Positions 1 through 7,030 of a stretch of DNA of 14,829 nucleotides are shown here, in pieces. Below the pieces are notes generated by a model. That model did no database searches. It saw nothing but the letters and a program-made list of their open reading frames with translations, and was not told the DNA's origin. Source of the stretch: JACKFB01 sp041389525 (GTDB taxonomy: Bacteria > Myxococcota_A > UBA9042 > PHBI01 > JACKFB01). The DNA lies in the NCBI GenBank assembly GCA_041389525.1, contig JAWKRR010000095.1, forward strand, positions 1-14,829, written 5' to 3'. The position numbers and the translations under genes were made by a program. Position 1 is the stretch's first letter, and every line of letters starts with the position of its first letter.

Positions 1-844
1 GGCCGCCGGGACCGCGGGGGCCACCGGGACCACCAGGGCCGCCGGGACCACCAGGCCCGCCGGGACCACGTGGACCGCCAGGCCCACCGGGGCCACCCAT
101 CGGGGGGCGGCGCAGCGGAGGCCGCTCGTTTCTGCGCTGGCTGCGCTCGAGGACGGCCGGATCAATGCGCCGGACGACCTGCACATAGCTCTCACGCGCG
201 TCTGGCACCGCACCCGTCGGGGCGTTGACGGGGGTCTCGCCCGTGTACGACGACTCGGCGCGGCCTTCCTCGCGGTTGGTGGCCGGCGCAGCGGCCGCAA
301 TCTCGGTCGAGGCTGGCGGCCCCGGCTCGTCGGTCGCGGGGTTGGCAACCGGCGCCGGGCCGATGTCGACCACCTCACGCATGAGCGGCGCCGGCTCGAC
401 GACGACGGGCGCCGGCTCGGGCTCGGCTTTCGCGGCGACCACTGGCGCTGCGGCGACGGGCGCCTTGGCGGCGGGCGGCGGCGTCTGCGCGCTCACCTCG
501 GCCGTGGCTCTCGGGGTAGCGGGCGCAGCGGCGCCTGCCACACGACGGCGCACGGGGGCGGCCTCGGCAGGCGGGGCCGCGGCGGTCGCTGCGGCGGGAG
601 CGGGAGCGTCAGTGCGCTCGTCGCCACGGCGACGGCGACGGATGACCGTCTTCTGGACACGCTTCTCCGTGACCTCGCCGGACGGGTTGTCCCGCAGCGC
701 GGCGCGCACGAGTGCAGCGTCCTCTTCGGTCAACTGCGCGAGGTGGTTCTCCACCTCGATCCCCAGCTCATGGCATCGCGCCTCGACCACGGTGTGATCC
801 AGGCCCAGATCCTTAGCTAGCTCGTATACGCGTACTCTGCTCAT
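1..844 (-). CDS. infB: Translation initiation factor IF-2, N-terminal part (cut by window edge)
   Basis: This is the first 281 codons of IF-2, the GTPase that places initiator tRNA on the ribosome; the GTPase domains lie outside the window. The protein opens with MSRVRVYELAKDLGLD, the typical IF2_N helical domain (about residues 1-55). An Arg run (VIRRRRRRGDE, near residue 68) follows, then a long low-complexity linker rich in Ala, Pro, Glu and Val. From about residue 250 to the edge it reads as uninterrupted Gly-Pro-Gly/Arg triplets. I chose the ATG at 844 because it fits the family's usual N-terminus. An in-frame ATG at 850 would add Met-Gly, and neither has a clear Shine-Dalgarno sequence. 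It lies 74 bp after ylxR in the rimP-nusA-ylxR-infB order. Long Gly/Pro-rich IF-2 linkers are known from myxobacteria. The identification is firm from the N-terminal domain plus operon context. Confidence 0.93.
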   Translation of the reverse strand, partial: MSRVRVYELAKDLGLDHTVVEARCHELGIEVENHLAQLTEEDAALVRAALRDNPSGEVTEKRVQKTVIRRRRRGDERTDAPAPAAATAAAPPAEAAPVRRRVAGAAAPATPRATAEVSAQTPPPAAKAPVAAAPVVAAKAEPEPAPVVVEPAPLMREVVDIGPAPVANPATDEPGPPASTEIAAAAPATNREEGRAESSYTGETPVNAPTGAVPDARESYVQVVRRIDPAVLERSQRRNERPPLRRPPMGGPGGPGGPRGPGGPGGPGGPGGPGGPRGPGG

Positions 845-918
845 TCCCATCCATCTCGCGGCAAGACCGCGCAGTCACAACGTCTCCGAGGGGGTCGCCC
901 TCGCGACGGGGAGGCGGT

Positions 919-1425
919 TCATAGCACCCGACCCTGTGATTGTAAACGCTGCAATCCCGACGCGAGCCACGCGACACGCGCCGCCAAAGCGGCTCTCTTC
1001 ACCACGACCGGCACGCCGCCCAATGGCGCCCCTGAGCGAGACATGGCGGACCGGCAGTCGGCCAACTCGGACGGGCTCTCCGCCCGCTCCCCCGCATCCT
1101 CTATATGGTGTGACCGACGACCACCCGCCACCGCGCGGTCCAGCTCGACCACGAAGGCAGCGCGCACCGACGCGAGCAGGCTCTCGCGGTCCACTTGAAC
1201 TGAGCAGCGCAGGCCGCGCCCAAACGCGCGACGCTTTATCGCGAGCTCGACGCAGTCCGCCGTTGGGCAGACATTGACGCCTCGCCCCCCAGCGCGGCGC
1301 CGGAGATCCGGCACCACGCGAGGTCCATCGGCCACGAAGCGAACCAGCTCTCCGCGCGGCCGCTTCGAGCGGCAGGCGGCACAGGCGCGCATTGAGACCG
1401 ATGTCGCTGAATCACGCTCCGTCAC
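919..1425 (-). CDS. ylxR: YlxR family RNA-binding protein (RnpM-like)
   Basis: A 168-residue protein whose first ~95 residues match the YlxR (DUF448) family. It shows RACAACRSKRPRGELVRFV with the CxxC pair, a GGRGVNVCP stretch and KRRAFGRGL. The family is found between nusA and infB; in Bacillus a member binds the RNase P RNA. The start is a GTG that overlaps the 3' end of nusA by 14 bases, suggesting translational coupling. An internal ATG at 1392 (MRACAAC) would give a start right at the domain and cannot be excluded. Residues ~96-168 form an extension not expected of the usual ~90-100-residue protein. It has an acidic/Ser-rich middle and an Ala/Leu-rich end. The ylxQ (L7Ae-like) gene that often follows in Firmicutes is absent here. 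Confidence 0.88.
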   Translation of the reverse strand: MTERDSATSVSMRACAACRSKRPRGELVRFVADGPRVVPDLRRRAGGRGVNVCPTADCVELAIKRRAFGRGLRCSVQVDRESLLASVRAAFVVELDRAVAGGRRSHHIEDAGERAESPSELADCRSAMSRSGAPLGGVPVVVKRAALAARVAWLASGLQRLQSQGRVL

Positions 1426-2878
1426 CCGGTATCACGTCTCCATCGGTGCTCGCCGGCGCATCCTTCACGACCACCGCTTTGCCACCCGAACGGAGGCGGG
1501 CCATCGCCGCCTCTCGCCCATCGGGGGCCCAGAGCTTGTTGGTGGAGCGCGCCTCGACGAGGTCCTCGCAGGTGTCCTGCAGCCGCATCGCGAAATCCTC
1601 ATCGACGTCAGGCACGCCGGTGATCTCCGTCGCGTCCGCGTTGATGATGTTCTCCGCCGAGTGAAAGCCCAGCTTGAACATGTACTCGATGTTGCTGCGG
1701 TCGAACTCGGGCATCTCTTTGGCGAGGAAGTAGCGGAGCTCGTCCTTGAACTCCTCGACCTTGCTCTCGCTCGTGATGTCGATGCGCCAGCCGACGAGCT
1801 GCGAGGCGAGTCGCACGTTCTGACCGCGCCGGCCGATGGCCAGCGAGAGCTGGTCGTCAGGGACGATGAGCTCGATGGTCTCGTTCTTCTCGTCGATGAG
1901 CACGCGGCTCACCTCGGCGGGGGCGATGGCGTTGCAGACGAACTTCGCGATGTCGTCGCTGTAGGGGACGATGTCCACCTTCTCGCCGCGCAGCTCCTGC
2001 ACGACGGCCTGCACGCGGCTGCCCTTCATGCCGACGCAGGCGCCGACCGGATCCACGTCCAGGTCGCGGCTGGCCACGGCGATCTTCGTGCGCTCACCGG
2101 GCTCGCGGGCGACGGCGACGATGCGCACGATGCCCTCATAGATCTCGGGCACTTCCATCTCGAAGAGCTTGAAGATGAGGCCGGCGTCGGTGCGGCTCAG
2201 GACGATCTGCGGCCCGCGCGAGTCGGAGCGGATCTCCTTCACGTAGGCCTGGACGCGGTCGCCGGCGCGGTAGCTCTCGCGATGCATCTGCTCGCGGCTC
2301 GGCAAGATGCCCTCGGCGCGACCGAGGTCGACGATGACGTGGCCGCGCTCGAAACGACGCGCGATGCCGGTCACGAGCTCGCCCTGGCGGTCCTTGTACT
2401 CCTCGAAGATCTTCGCGCGCTCGGCCTCACGCACCCGCTGGATGATGACCTGCTTGGCCGTCTGCGCCGCGATACGCCCGAAGGTGCTCCGCGCCTGCTT
2501 GATGCCGAGGATGTCGCCGTACTTGCGGTCCTCCTCCTCGGCCCGGCCCAGGTCCTGGTCCAGGTAGAAGATCTGGAAACCCAGCTCGTCGCCGACCTCG
2601 GCCTCAGGGTCGACCCGCTTGGCCTGGTCGAGCGAGATTTGGCGGTCCTTCGTCTCGATGTCCTCGAGATCCACCTCCTCGACCACCTCCATGTACTGGA
2701 AGAGCTCGACCTGGCCGATCTCGGGATTGAAGACCGCCTCCATCTCGCGCTCGAGCCCGAAGACCTTGTGAGCCGCAGTCTCGATGGCGCTCTCGATGGC
2801 CTGGACCAGCACATCTCGCGAGATGTCCTTTTCCTTGGCGACCAGGTCCAGGGTCATGTTCAAGCTATCGACGTCCAT
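1412..2878 (-). CDS. nusA: Transcription termination/antitermination factor NusA
   Basis: A 488-residue NusA, which binds RNA polymerase and nascent RNA and modulates pausing, termination and antitermination. The N-terminal polymerase-binding domain (about 1-160) carries an acidic insertion around 95-128 (DELGFQIFYLDQDLGR) that I also know from myxobacterial NusA. It is followed by FGRIAAQTAKQVI, an S1 domain (about 165-230, with VIVDLGRAEGILP), KH1 (about 235-315, with DPVGACVGMKGSRVQAV) and KH2 (about 318-385, with DDQLSLAIGRRGQNVRLA). After the KH domains there is one helical repeat (about 388-445, FKLGFHSAENIINADATEI) instead of the two acidic repeats of E. coli, then a short variable tail. 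An AGGAG sequence sits 5 bases before the ATG. It lies downstream of rimP with a 92-bp gap and overlaps ylxR. The family assignment is essentially certain. Confidence 0.98.
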   Translation of the reverse strand: MDVDSLNMTLDLVAKEKDISRDVLVQAIESAIETAAHKVFGLEREMEAVFNPEIGQVELFQYMEVVEEVDLEDIETKDRQISLDQAKRVDPEAEVGDELGFQIFYLDQDLGRAEEEDRKYGDILGIKQARSTFGRIAAQTAKQVIIQRVREAERAKIFEEYKDRQGELVTGIARRFERGHVIVDLGRAEGILPSREQMHRESYRAGDRVQAYVKEIRSDSRGPQIVLSRTDAGLIFKLFEMEVPEIYEGIVRIVAVAREPGERTKIAVASRDLDVDPVGACVGMKGSRVQAVVQELRGEKVDIVPYSDDIAKFVCNAIAPAEVSRVLIDEKNETIELIVPDDQLSLAIGRRGQNVRLASQLVGWRIDITSESKVEEFKDELRYFLAKEMPEFDRSNIEYMFKLGFHSAENIINADATEITGVPDVDEDFAMRLQDTCEDLVEARSTNKLWAPDGREAAMARLRSGGKAVVVKDAPASTDGDVIPGDGA

Positions 2879-2883
2879 CGTGT

Positions 2884-2888
2884 CTCCT
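2884..2888 (-). promoter_or_regulatory. Ribosome binding site of nusA
   Basis: AGGAG on the minus strand, 5 bases upstream of the ATG at 2878. It is the clearest Shine-Dalgarno sequence in this operon and fixes the nusA start. The 92-bp rimP-nusA gap (2879-2970) otherwise holds only a short possible hairpin (CGGGC/GCCCG arms near 2898-2913) without a U-tract. Confidence 0.8.
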
Positions 2889-2970
2889 GAGTCGGAACGG
2901 GCGACCGTGCCCGAGCGGCTTCGCTGCTAGCCCTTGGCGGGGCTGGGATGGGGGGAGCGCGTCCGGCTAC

Positions 2971-3498
2971 TCAGAGCTGGACTTCCAGATTTGCGCGGGC
3001 GATGAGCCGGTACGGCACGTCGACCTGGGTGCCCCGCACGTCGATGGTCACGGCTTCGTCGCCGGCCGCCACGATTGGGGCGATGAAGAATGACTCGCCG
3101 TCGACTGGGACGCGCGTCTTGATGCGAGCGGACAGCCCTACGGCCATCGCGAAGTGGCGCGGCGTCTTCAGCGGACGGTCCAGGCCGGGCGAGCTGACCT
3201 CGAGGGTGTACGCGTTGGTGATGATATCTTCGACGTCGAGGACGGGGGACAGGGCCTTGGTTATTTTCACGCAGTCTGCGATGCCGACGGTGCCGAGGTC
3301 TGCGGTCTCATCATCCGTCGCGCGGGCTGGCGCCGCGTATGTCTCGCGCCCGAGGCGGTCGATCATCACAGCGAGCACATGACGGCGCCCCGCGGGCCGA
3401 AAGGTCATGTCGACCAGTTCGAACCCTTCGCGCGTCACGACCGGCTCGACGAGGGCCGCCAGTCGCTGCATCATCTCTGCGAGTTGTGGTTGAGGCAT
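2971..3498 (-). CDS. rimP: Ribosome maturation factor RimP
   Basis: RimP helps assemble the 30S ribosomal subunit. From the ATG at 3498 the protein is 175 residues. The N-terminal domain has LVEPVVTREGFELVDMTFR, and the family signature YTLEVSSPGLDRPLKTPRHF is followed by an SH3-like C-terminal domain ending ANLEVQL. About 20 extra residues rich in Ala, Thr and Asp (AAPARATDDETADLGT) sit between VMIDR and the ADCVKITKAL helix, where the family normally has a short turn. The start is uncertain. The ATG at 3498 directly abuts a terminator U-tract, ATGs at 3474 and 3471 fit the family length better, and the frame stays open upstream to a TTG at 3588 that would place the hairpin inside the coding sequence. 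No candidate has a convincing Shine-Dalgarno at good spacing. It is the first gene of the rimP-nusA-ylxR-infB operon. Confidence 0.93.
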   Translation of the reverse strand: MPQPQLAEMMQRLAALVEPVVTREGFELVDMTFRPAGRRHVLAVMIDRLGRETYAAPARATDDETADLGTVGIADCVKITKALSPVLDVEDIITNAYTLEVSSPGLDRPLKTPRHFAMAVGLSARIKTRVPVDGESFFIAPIVAAGDEAVTIDVRGTQVDVPYRLIARANLEVQL

Positions 3499-3524
3499 AA
3501 AAAAAAGCGGGCGAAACGCCCGCT
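3499..3524 (-). terminator. Intrinsic terminator in the rimP-nusA leader (attenuator candidate)
   Basis: On the minus strand, the arms AGCGGGCG and CGCCCGCT form a perfect 8-bp stem around a 3-base loop. The U-tract of eight U overlaps the base of the stem and runs up to the base before the rimP ATG at 3498. This is a textbook Rho-independent terminator. The next gene upstream is on the other strand, so it cannot be terminating a preceding minus-strand gene within view. It most likely acts within the operon's own leader. On the plus strand no U-tract follows the hairpin. Confidence 0.85.
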
Positions 3525-3533
3525 CGATACCTT

Positions 3534-3581
3534 CGCAGCCTACCTGTCGGCGCGCGAAGAGCGCGGTCGACTCGGGCTGCG
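3534..3581 (-). promoter_or_regulatory. Structured leader upstream of the rimP terminator
   Basis: The arms CGCAGCC (3575-3581 read on the minus strand) and GGCTGCG (3534-3540) are perfect 7-bp complements. They enclose a smaller GCGC/GCGC hairpin near 3551-3564. This stem lies just 5' of the terminator in the presumed leader RNA. The pairing is visible in the sequence; a regulatory role is inferred from its position. I see no obvious alternative pairing that would destroy the terminator, so a classical antiterminator is not demonstrated. Confidence 0.4.
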
Positions 3582-3603
3582 TGTCCAAGCGTCAGAGGCG
3601 GCT

Positions 3604-3631
3604 CCTATCACACGGCGAGCAAGAGAGGCAA
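3604..3631 (-). promoter_or_regulatory. Weak candidate promoter for the rimP operon
   Basis: On the minus strand, TTGCCT (complement of 3626-3631) lies 16 bases before GATAGG (complement of 3604-3609). Each hexamer is a partial match to the sigma-70 consensus. It would give a leader of about 100 bases carrying the paired stem and the terminator. The element overlaps the Shine-Dalgarno-like GAGAGG of the divergent gene. It is the best match in the divergent spacer but remains a guess. Confidence 0.22.
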
Positions 3632-3633
3632 CC

Positions 3634-5511
3634 CTGATACTCGTCCCTTATCATTGGACGGCGCACCTTCGTCTGGCCTGCGGATTCACGTCTCGCCTGG
3701 TCGGCGCGGCCGCGCTCCTACTGGTGTGCACGCTCGCGAGCGCGCCGGCCCGGGCTGACGCCTCGCTCAGCCTCCCCAATGGGATCGAGGTGGTGCCGGT
3801 GGCGGGCCCGGCGGACGGCCTCGTCGATATCGCGGTGCAGTTTGAGGGCGGGCTTGCCGCCGAGGGGCGCGGCAGCCGAGGTCAGGCGGCGGCGCTGGCG
3901 GCGCTGCTCGGGCGCGGTCCTTCCCATGGCTTGGCCGTGGGCGACTTCGAGCGCGAGGCTGAGCGCGCAGGGCTCACGCTTGGCGTGTCGATCGGGTGGC
4001 GCGCGGTCACCCTCCACGTGAGCGGCCCCGAGGAGGCGCTCCAGAGCGCGCTCTGGCTCGCCCTCGACCGACTGCGGCCCGCCGCCGAGGGCGAGGCGTT
4101 CGGCGACGAGCTGCGCGCCGCGCTCTTCGTGGGCGCGGAGCGGACCCGGCAGACCGCGGTCGGGCGCCTGGGCACGCCCGCTGACATGCTGATCGGTGCG
4201 CTCTTAGGGGAGTCCGATGGGGGCAGCCCCTTCGCCAGCCGACTAAGCGCCACCCAGCTCTCGACCGAGGCGCTGGAGAGCCTCGCCCTCGACGGCCGCG
4301 CGACCTCACCGGTCCGGGTGCTGCTCGCCGTGCCCGAGGCGCGGCTGGCTCAGGCGTTGCGGCTGGCCCGCGGCCATCTGGCCGATCTCCCCCCACGCGA
4401 CCCGCCCGCGCGCACCCCCTTCGAGTTGGGCGAGCGCCCCCGCAGCGTGTCGCCCCCGCCCCAGGAGTTTCCCAACCCCACCGACGACACCACGCGCCTC
4501 GTCATGGCGTGGGACCTCCGCGGCGTCGCCCACGCGCTGGGGCTCTCCGTCCTCGAGCGCGACGCCGCGCTGCTGACCTTGCGGGCGTGGCTGGACCATC
4601 CGGGCTCCACCCCGAACGCCCGGCTCACCGACGAGCAGCTCGTGGCGCGCGAGATGAGCGTCACGCTCTCGGATGAAGCGCTGCCCGTCCTCACCATCGA
4701 CCTGATTGTACGCGGCACCGACGTCCGCGACGCCCGCGCCGCGCTGACGGCCGAGCTTGAGCGCCTCGCCAAGACGCCGCCACCCGAGTCCGAGATCCGC
4801 GGCGCCGCGGCGCTGGCCGCCACCGAGCTGCGCCAACGCTGGGGCACAGCGCCTGAGCGCGCGCGCATCGTCGACACCCTGACGCAGACCGGCCGCATCA
4901 CGGACACGACGTCCGCCCAGTGGATGACCGGCGCCCTCGGCGCCCTCGACCGCGTTGACGCGGCGGGGATCTCGGCCTTCGCGGCCTGGGCCTTCCGCGG
5001 CGAGCGCCTCGCCGAAGCGCGCGTCGCAAACCCCGCCGACGAGGGGTCCACGCCCGACGTCGACGCGGACGTGCTGGGGACCTACCTGCGCATCATGGTA
5101 GACCTCCGCTGCCCCGCGCCCGGACAGGGAAGCGACGTGGTCGAGCTGCTCACGCTCAAGTACGCGATGGACGCGCGCCAGTACGTCCTGCTCACCCGCA
5201 CCATCGCCCAACGCCCCGCGATGATGCGCCAACTCACCGAGGACGCGGAGCTGCGTTGCCAAGAGCTGACCAAACTGCGCGGCCTCATGCCGCGCGCTCG
5301 TGCCCTGGAGCTCTACGAGGCGGTCACCTGCGGCCCGGAGCGGCTCAGCGAGGGAGCGCGACGGGACGCCGCCTTTGCCGCGCTCTTCGAGCGTTATCGC
5401 ATCGATCCCTCCTGGTACGGCCCCCTCGTCGGGATGCTCCGCGAGGAGGTGGGCGCGGCCAGGACGATGGACGCCATCGCCGCCCGCTGCCGCCCCTCGG
5501 ACCCCCGATGA
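3634..5511 (+). CDS. Exported M16-peptidase-like protein lacking the zinc motif, with a Cys-containing C-terminal extension
   Basis: About 625 residues. The N-terminus has a Sec signal peptide (hydrophobic core LVGAAALLLVCTLASAPARA, cleavage probably before DASLSLPNG), so the protein should be periplasmic. The rest has the two-lobed M16B layout. The first lobe begins LPNGIEVVPV and continues with the FEGGL strand; the second lobe includes LRAWLDHPGSTPNARLTDEQ and LERLAKTPPPESEIRG. Where active members have HxxEH, this protein reads RGQAAALAALLGRG, so no catalytic metal site is visible. About 150 residues after the M16-like part (from ~475) form a separate helical-looking region with four Cys (RCPAPG, LRCQEL, VTCGPE, ARCRPS) that I do not recognise. 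No in-frame ATG, GTG or TTG lies between the rimP-side hairpin and the signal peptide. The start used here is CTG at 3634, 5 bases after GAGAGG; CTG 3673 is an alternative. The stop overlaps the next start. Confidence 0.75.
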   Translation: MILVPYHWTAHLRLACGFTSRLVGAAALLLVCTLASAPARADASLSLPNGIEVVPVAGPADGLVDIAVQFEGGLAAEGRGSRGQAAALAALLGRGPSHGLAVGDFEREAERAGLTLGVSIGWRAVTLHVSGPEEALQSALWLALDRLRPAAEGEAFGDELRAALFVGAERTRQTAVGRLGTPADMLIGALLGESDGGSPFASRLSATQLSTEALESLALDGRATSPVRVLLAVPEARLAQALRLARGHLADLPPRDPPARTPFELGERPRSVSPPPQEFPNPTDDTTRLVMAWDLRGVAHALGLSVLERDAALLTLRAWLDHPGSTPNARLTDEQLVAREMSVTLSDEALPVLTIDLIVRGTDVRDARAALTAELERLAKTPPPESEIRGAAALAATELRQRWGTAPERARIVDTLTQTGRITDTTSAQWMTGALGALDRVDAAGISAFAAWAFRGERLAEARVANPADEGSTPDVDADVLGTYLRIMVDLRCPAPGQGSDVVELLTLKYAMDARQYVLLTRTIAQRPAMMRQLTEDAELRCQELTKLRGLMPRARALELYEAVTCGPERLSEGARRDAAFAALFERYRIDPSWYGPLVGMLREEVGAARTMDAIAARCRPSDPR

Positions 5512-7019
5512 GCGGTGTCGTCGCTACATCTCAGCTTCGGTTCGCCCTCCTCCTCACCGCGCTCTCGACCCTGGGCGCATGCGCGTCCGCCCAAGGTCAC
5601 GGGACCTCGCCCCCCGCTCGCCAAACTCTAGAAGCGGCGCCGCTGGCCCCCCAGACCCGCGCGCTGCCCTCCGGCCTCAAGGTGGTCACCCTCCCCGCCC
5701 CCGACGGCGTCTTCACGGCCGGCCTGCTGATCGGCGGCGGCCCCCTCGACGACCCCGCGGATCTCCCCGGGCTCACCGAGCTGGCGGTCCAGGCCGCGAT
5801 GCTGGGGACCTCGGGCGACCCCGACGGACAGCGGCCTGTCCAGCGCGCCCTCGCCGCCGGCGGCGCTCTCCACACGGTGGTGGACGGGCGCGTCTTCGGC
5901 TGGCTCGTCCGCGCCCCCAGCGCCGCCACGCGTCCGCTGCTGCAGCTGCTCCACGACCTCGGCACCGCCCCCACCCTCCCCGCCTCGCGCTTCGAGATCT
6001 TGCTGGCGATGGCCCGCGAGCAGGTCGCGACCGAGGGCCTCGGCGGCACAGGCACAGGCATCGCGGTGGCCATCGGGACCGCCTTGGGCCTCGGACGCGC
6101 CGTCCCGCTTGGGCCGACACGAGAGACGCTCGAGCGGGTCAATCGCGAGGACGTCCTCCGCCAGTTCAAGCGCGCGGTGCGACCGGACCGCGCGGTGCTC
6201 ATCGTTCAGGCACCGCCGGGCTTCAAGCTGCCCGCGGACATCCTGGAGGCGTTCGCGGCCTGGGCGCCCGCGGCCCTCCCGTCGGACGCAGCACAGCCCG
6301 AGATCCGACAGCCCTGCCTCCCCCTCGGCCAGACCTTGCACCGCATCGCCACCGACGACGCGGCGAAGACACGCTCCATCGCCCTGGTCGCCGCGGCCGC
6401 GCCCGGCGTCGGCGATCCCGAGCGCGACGCCCTCGAGAGCCTCACCGTCTGGCTCGCCGAGCGCCCGGGCGGCCCCATCGAGCGCGTGGTCGGCCCCGAC
6501 GAGGCGCTGCGCGCGCACCCCTGGGTCCTCGACCTCGGCTGGGGCGGCGGGCGAGGCGTCGCGGTCCTCCTCAGCGCCGCCGGGGGCGACAACGACCAGG
6601 CCGCGAAGAACCTACGCGCCCTCTCCCAACTCCTCGCCGACCAAGCGGCCACCACCGTGCTCTCGCCCGAGCAAGCGGCCGACGCCCACCGCGCCGTCGC
6701 GGGACAGAGCCGCCTCGCCCTCGCCGCCCCGCTGACCGGCCTCATCGCCCTCGGCACCCGCGCCCTGTACTCCGTGCGCGACACCGCCCCCGACGCCGAA
6801 TCGATCCACGCCATGGCGGCGCGCTGGCTCGCCCCGCACCGGCAATCCCTGGTCGTCGTGGGATTCGCCGATCTCAGCACCGACGCGGACGAGCGCGTGC
6901 ACGAGTCCGTCTGGGACGACGCCGGCCGCCTCGCCCGCGACGAGGCGCCGATCCGCTGCGTCCCCCTCGACGTGCTGCGCCGCCAAATGCCGGTTGACAG
7001 CGCCGCCCCACCCCGCTAA
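5508..7019 (+). CDS. M16-peptidase-like lipoprotein lacking the zinc motif
   Basis: 503 residues, starting at an ATG that overlaps the previous stop codon (ATGA), so the two are probably translationally coupled. The N-terminus (LRFALLLTALSTLGAC) is a lipoprotein signal with the lipid-anchored Cys followed by ASAQ. No Asp follows the Cys, so outer-membrane sorting is plausible. The body is M16-like: LPSGLKVVTLPAPDG, then a VFTAGLLIGGGPLDD strand, and a second lobe with RSIALVAAAAPGVGDPERDA and SLVVVGFADL. At the place of the HxxEH helix (family GLAHFLEHMLFKGT) it reads GLTELAVQAAMLGT, so both His and the Glu are lost. With the upstream protein it probably forms a non-catalytic M16 heterodimer, by analogy with M16B pairs and the bc1-complex core proteins; this partnership is inferred. 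No Shine-Dalgarno is visible. Confidence 0.8.
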   Translation: MSGVVATSQLRFALLLTALSTLGACASAQGHGTSPPARQTLEAAPLAPQTRALPSGLKVVTLPAPDGVFTAGLLIGGGPLDDPADLPGLTELAVQAAMLGTSGDPDGQRPVQRALAAGGALHTVVDGRVFGWLVRAPSAATRPLLQLLHDLGTAPTLPASRFEILLAMAREQVATEGLGGTGTGIAVAIGTALGLGRAVPLGPTRETLERVNREDVLRQFKRAVRPDRAVLIVQAPPGFKLPADILEAFAAWAPAALPSDAAQPEIRQPCLPLGQTLHRIATDDAAKTRSIALVAAAAPGVGDPERDALESLTVWLAERPGGPIERVVGPDEALRAHPWVLDLGWGGGRGVAVLLSAAGGDNDQAAKNLRALSQLLADQAATTVLSPEQAADAHRAVAGQSRLALAAPLTGLIALGTRALYSVRDTAPDAESIHAMAARWLAPHRQSLVVVGFADLSTDADERVHESVWDDAGRLARDEAPIRCVPLDVLRRQMPVDSAAPPR

Positions 7020-7030
7020 CCCACGTCGCC

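Noticed and set aside
1..105. Possible CRISPR-like or minisatellite array at the left edge
   Set aside because: The periodicity is 9 bases in frame with Gly-Gly-Pro codons of infB, with no spacers.
225..797. 190-codon plus-strand frame rich in Ala/Gly/Ser
   Set aside because: Antisense of the infB linker; low complexity comes from the Ala/Pro-rich IF-2 sequence.
1274..2890. Long open frame on the plus strand (538 codons)
   Set aside because: It is the antisense shadow of nusA, rich in Leu/Asp/Val/His in a composition expected from GC-rich codon bias, with no domain.
3154..3633. Upstream part of the open frame that continues into the first M16-like gene
   Set aside because: It is antisense to rimP and crosses the terminator hairpin; the signal peptide shows that the protein starts later.
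5300..6997. 565-codon Arg/Pro-rich plus-strand frame
   Set aside because: Out-of-frame shadow of the second M16-like gene; the Arg/Pro composition reflects GC-rich codons.
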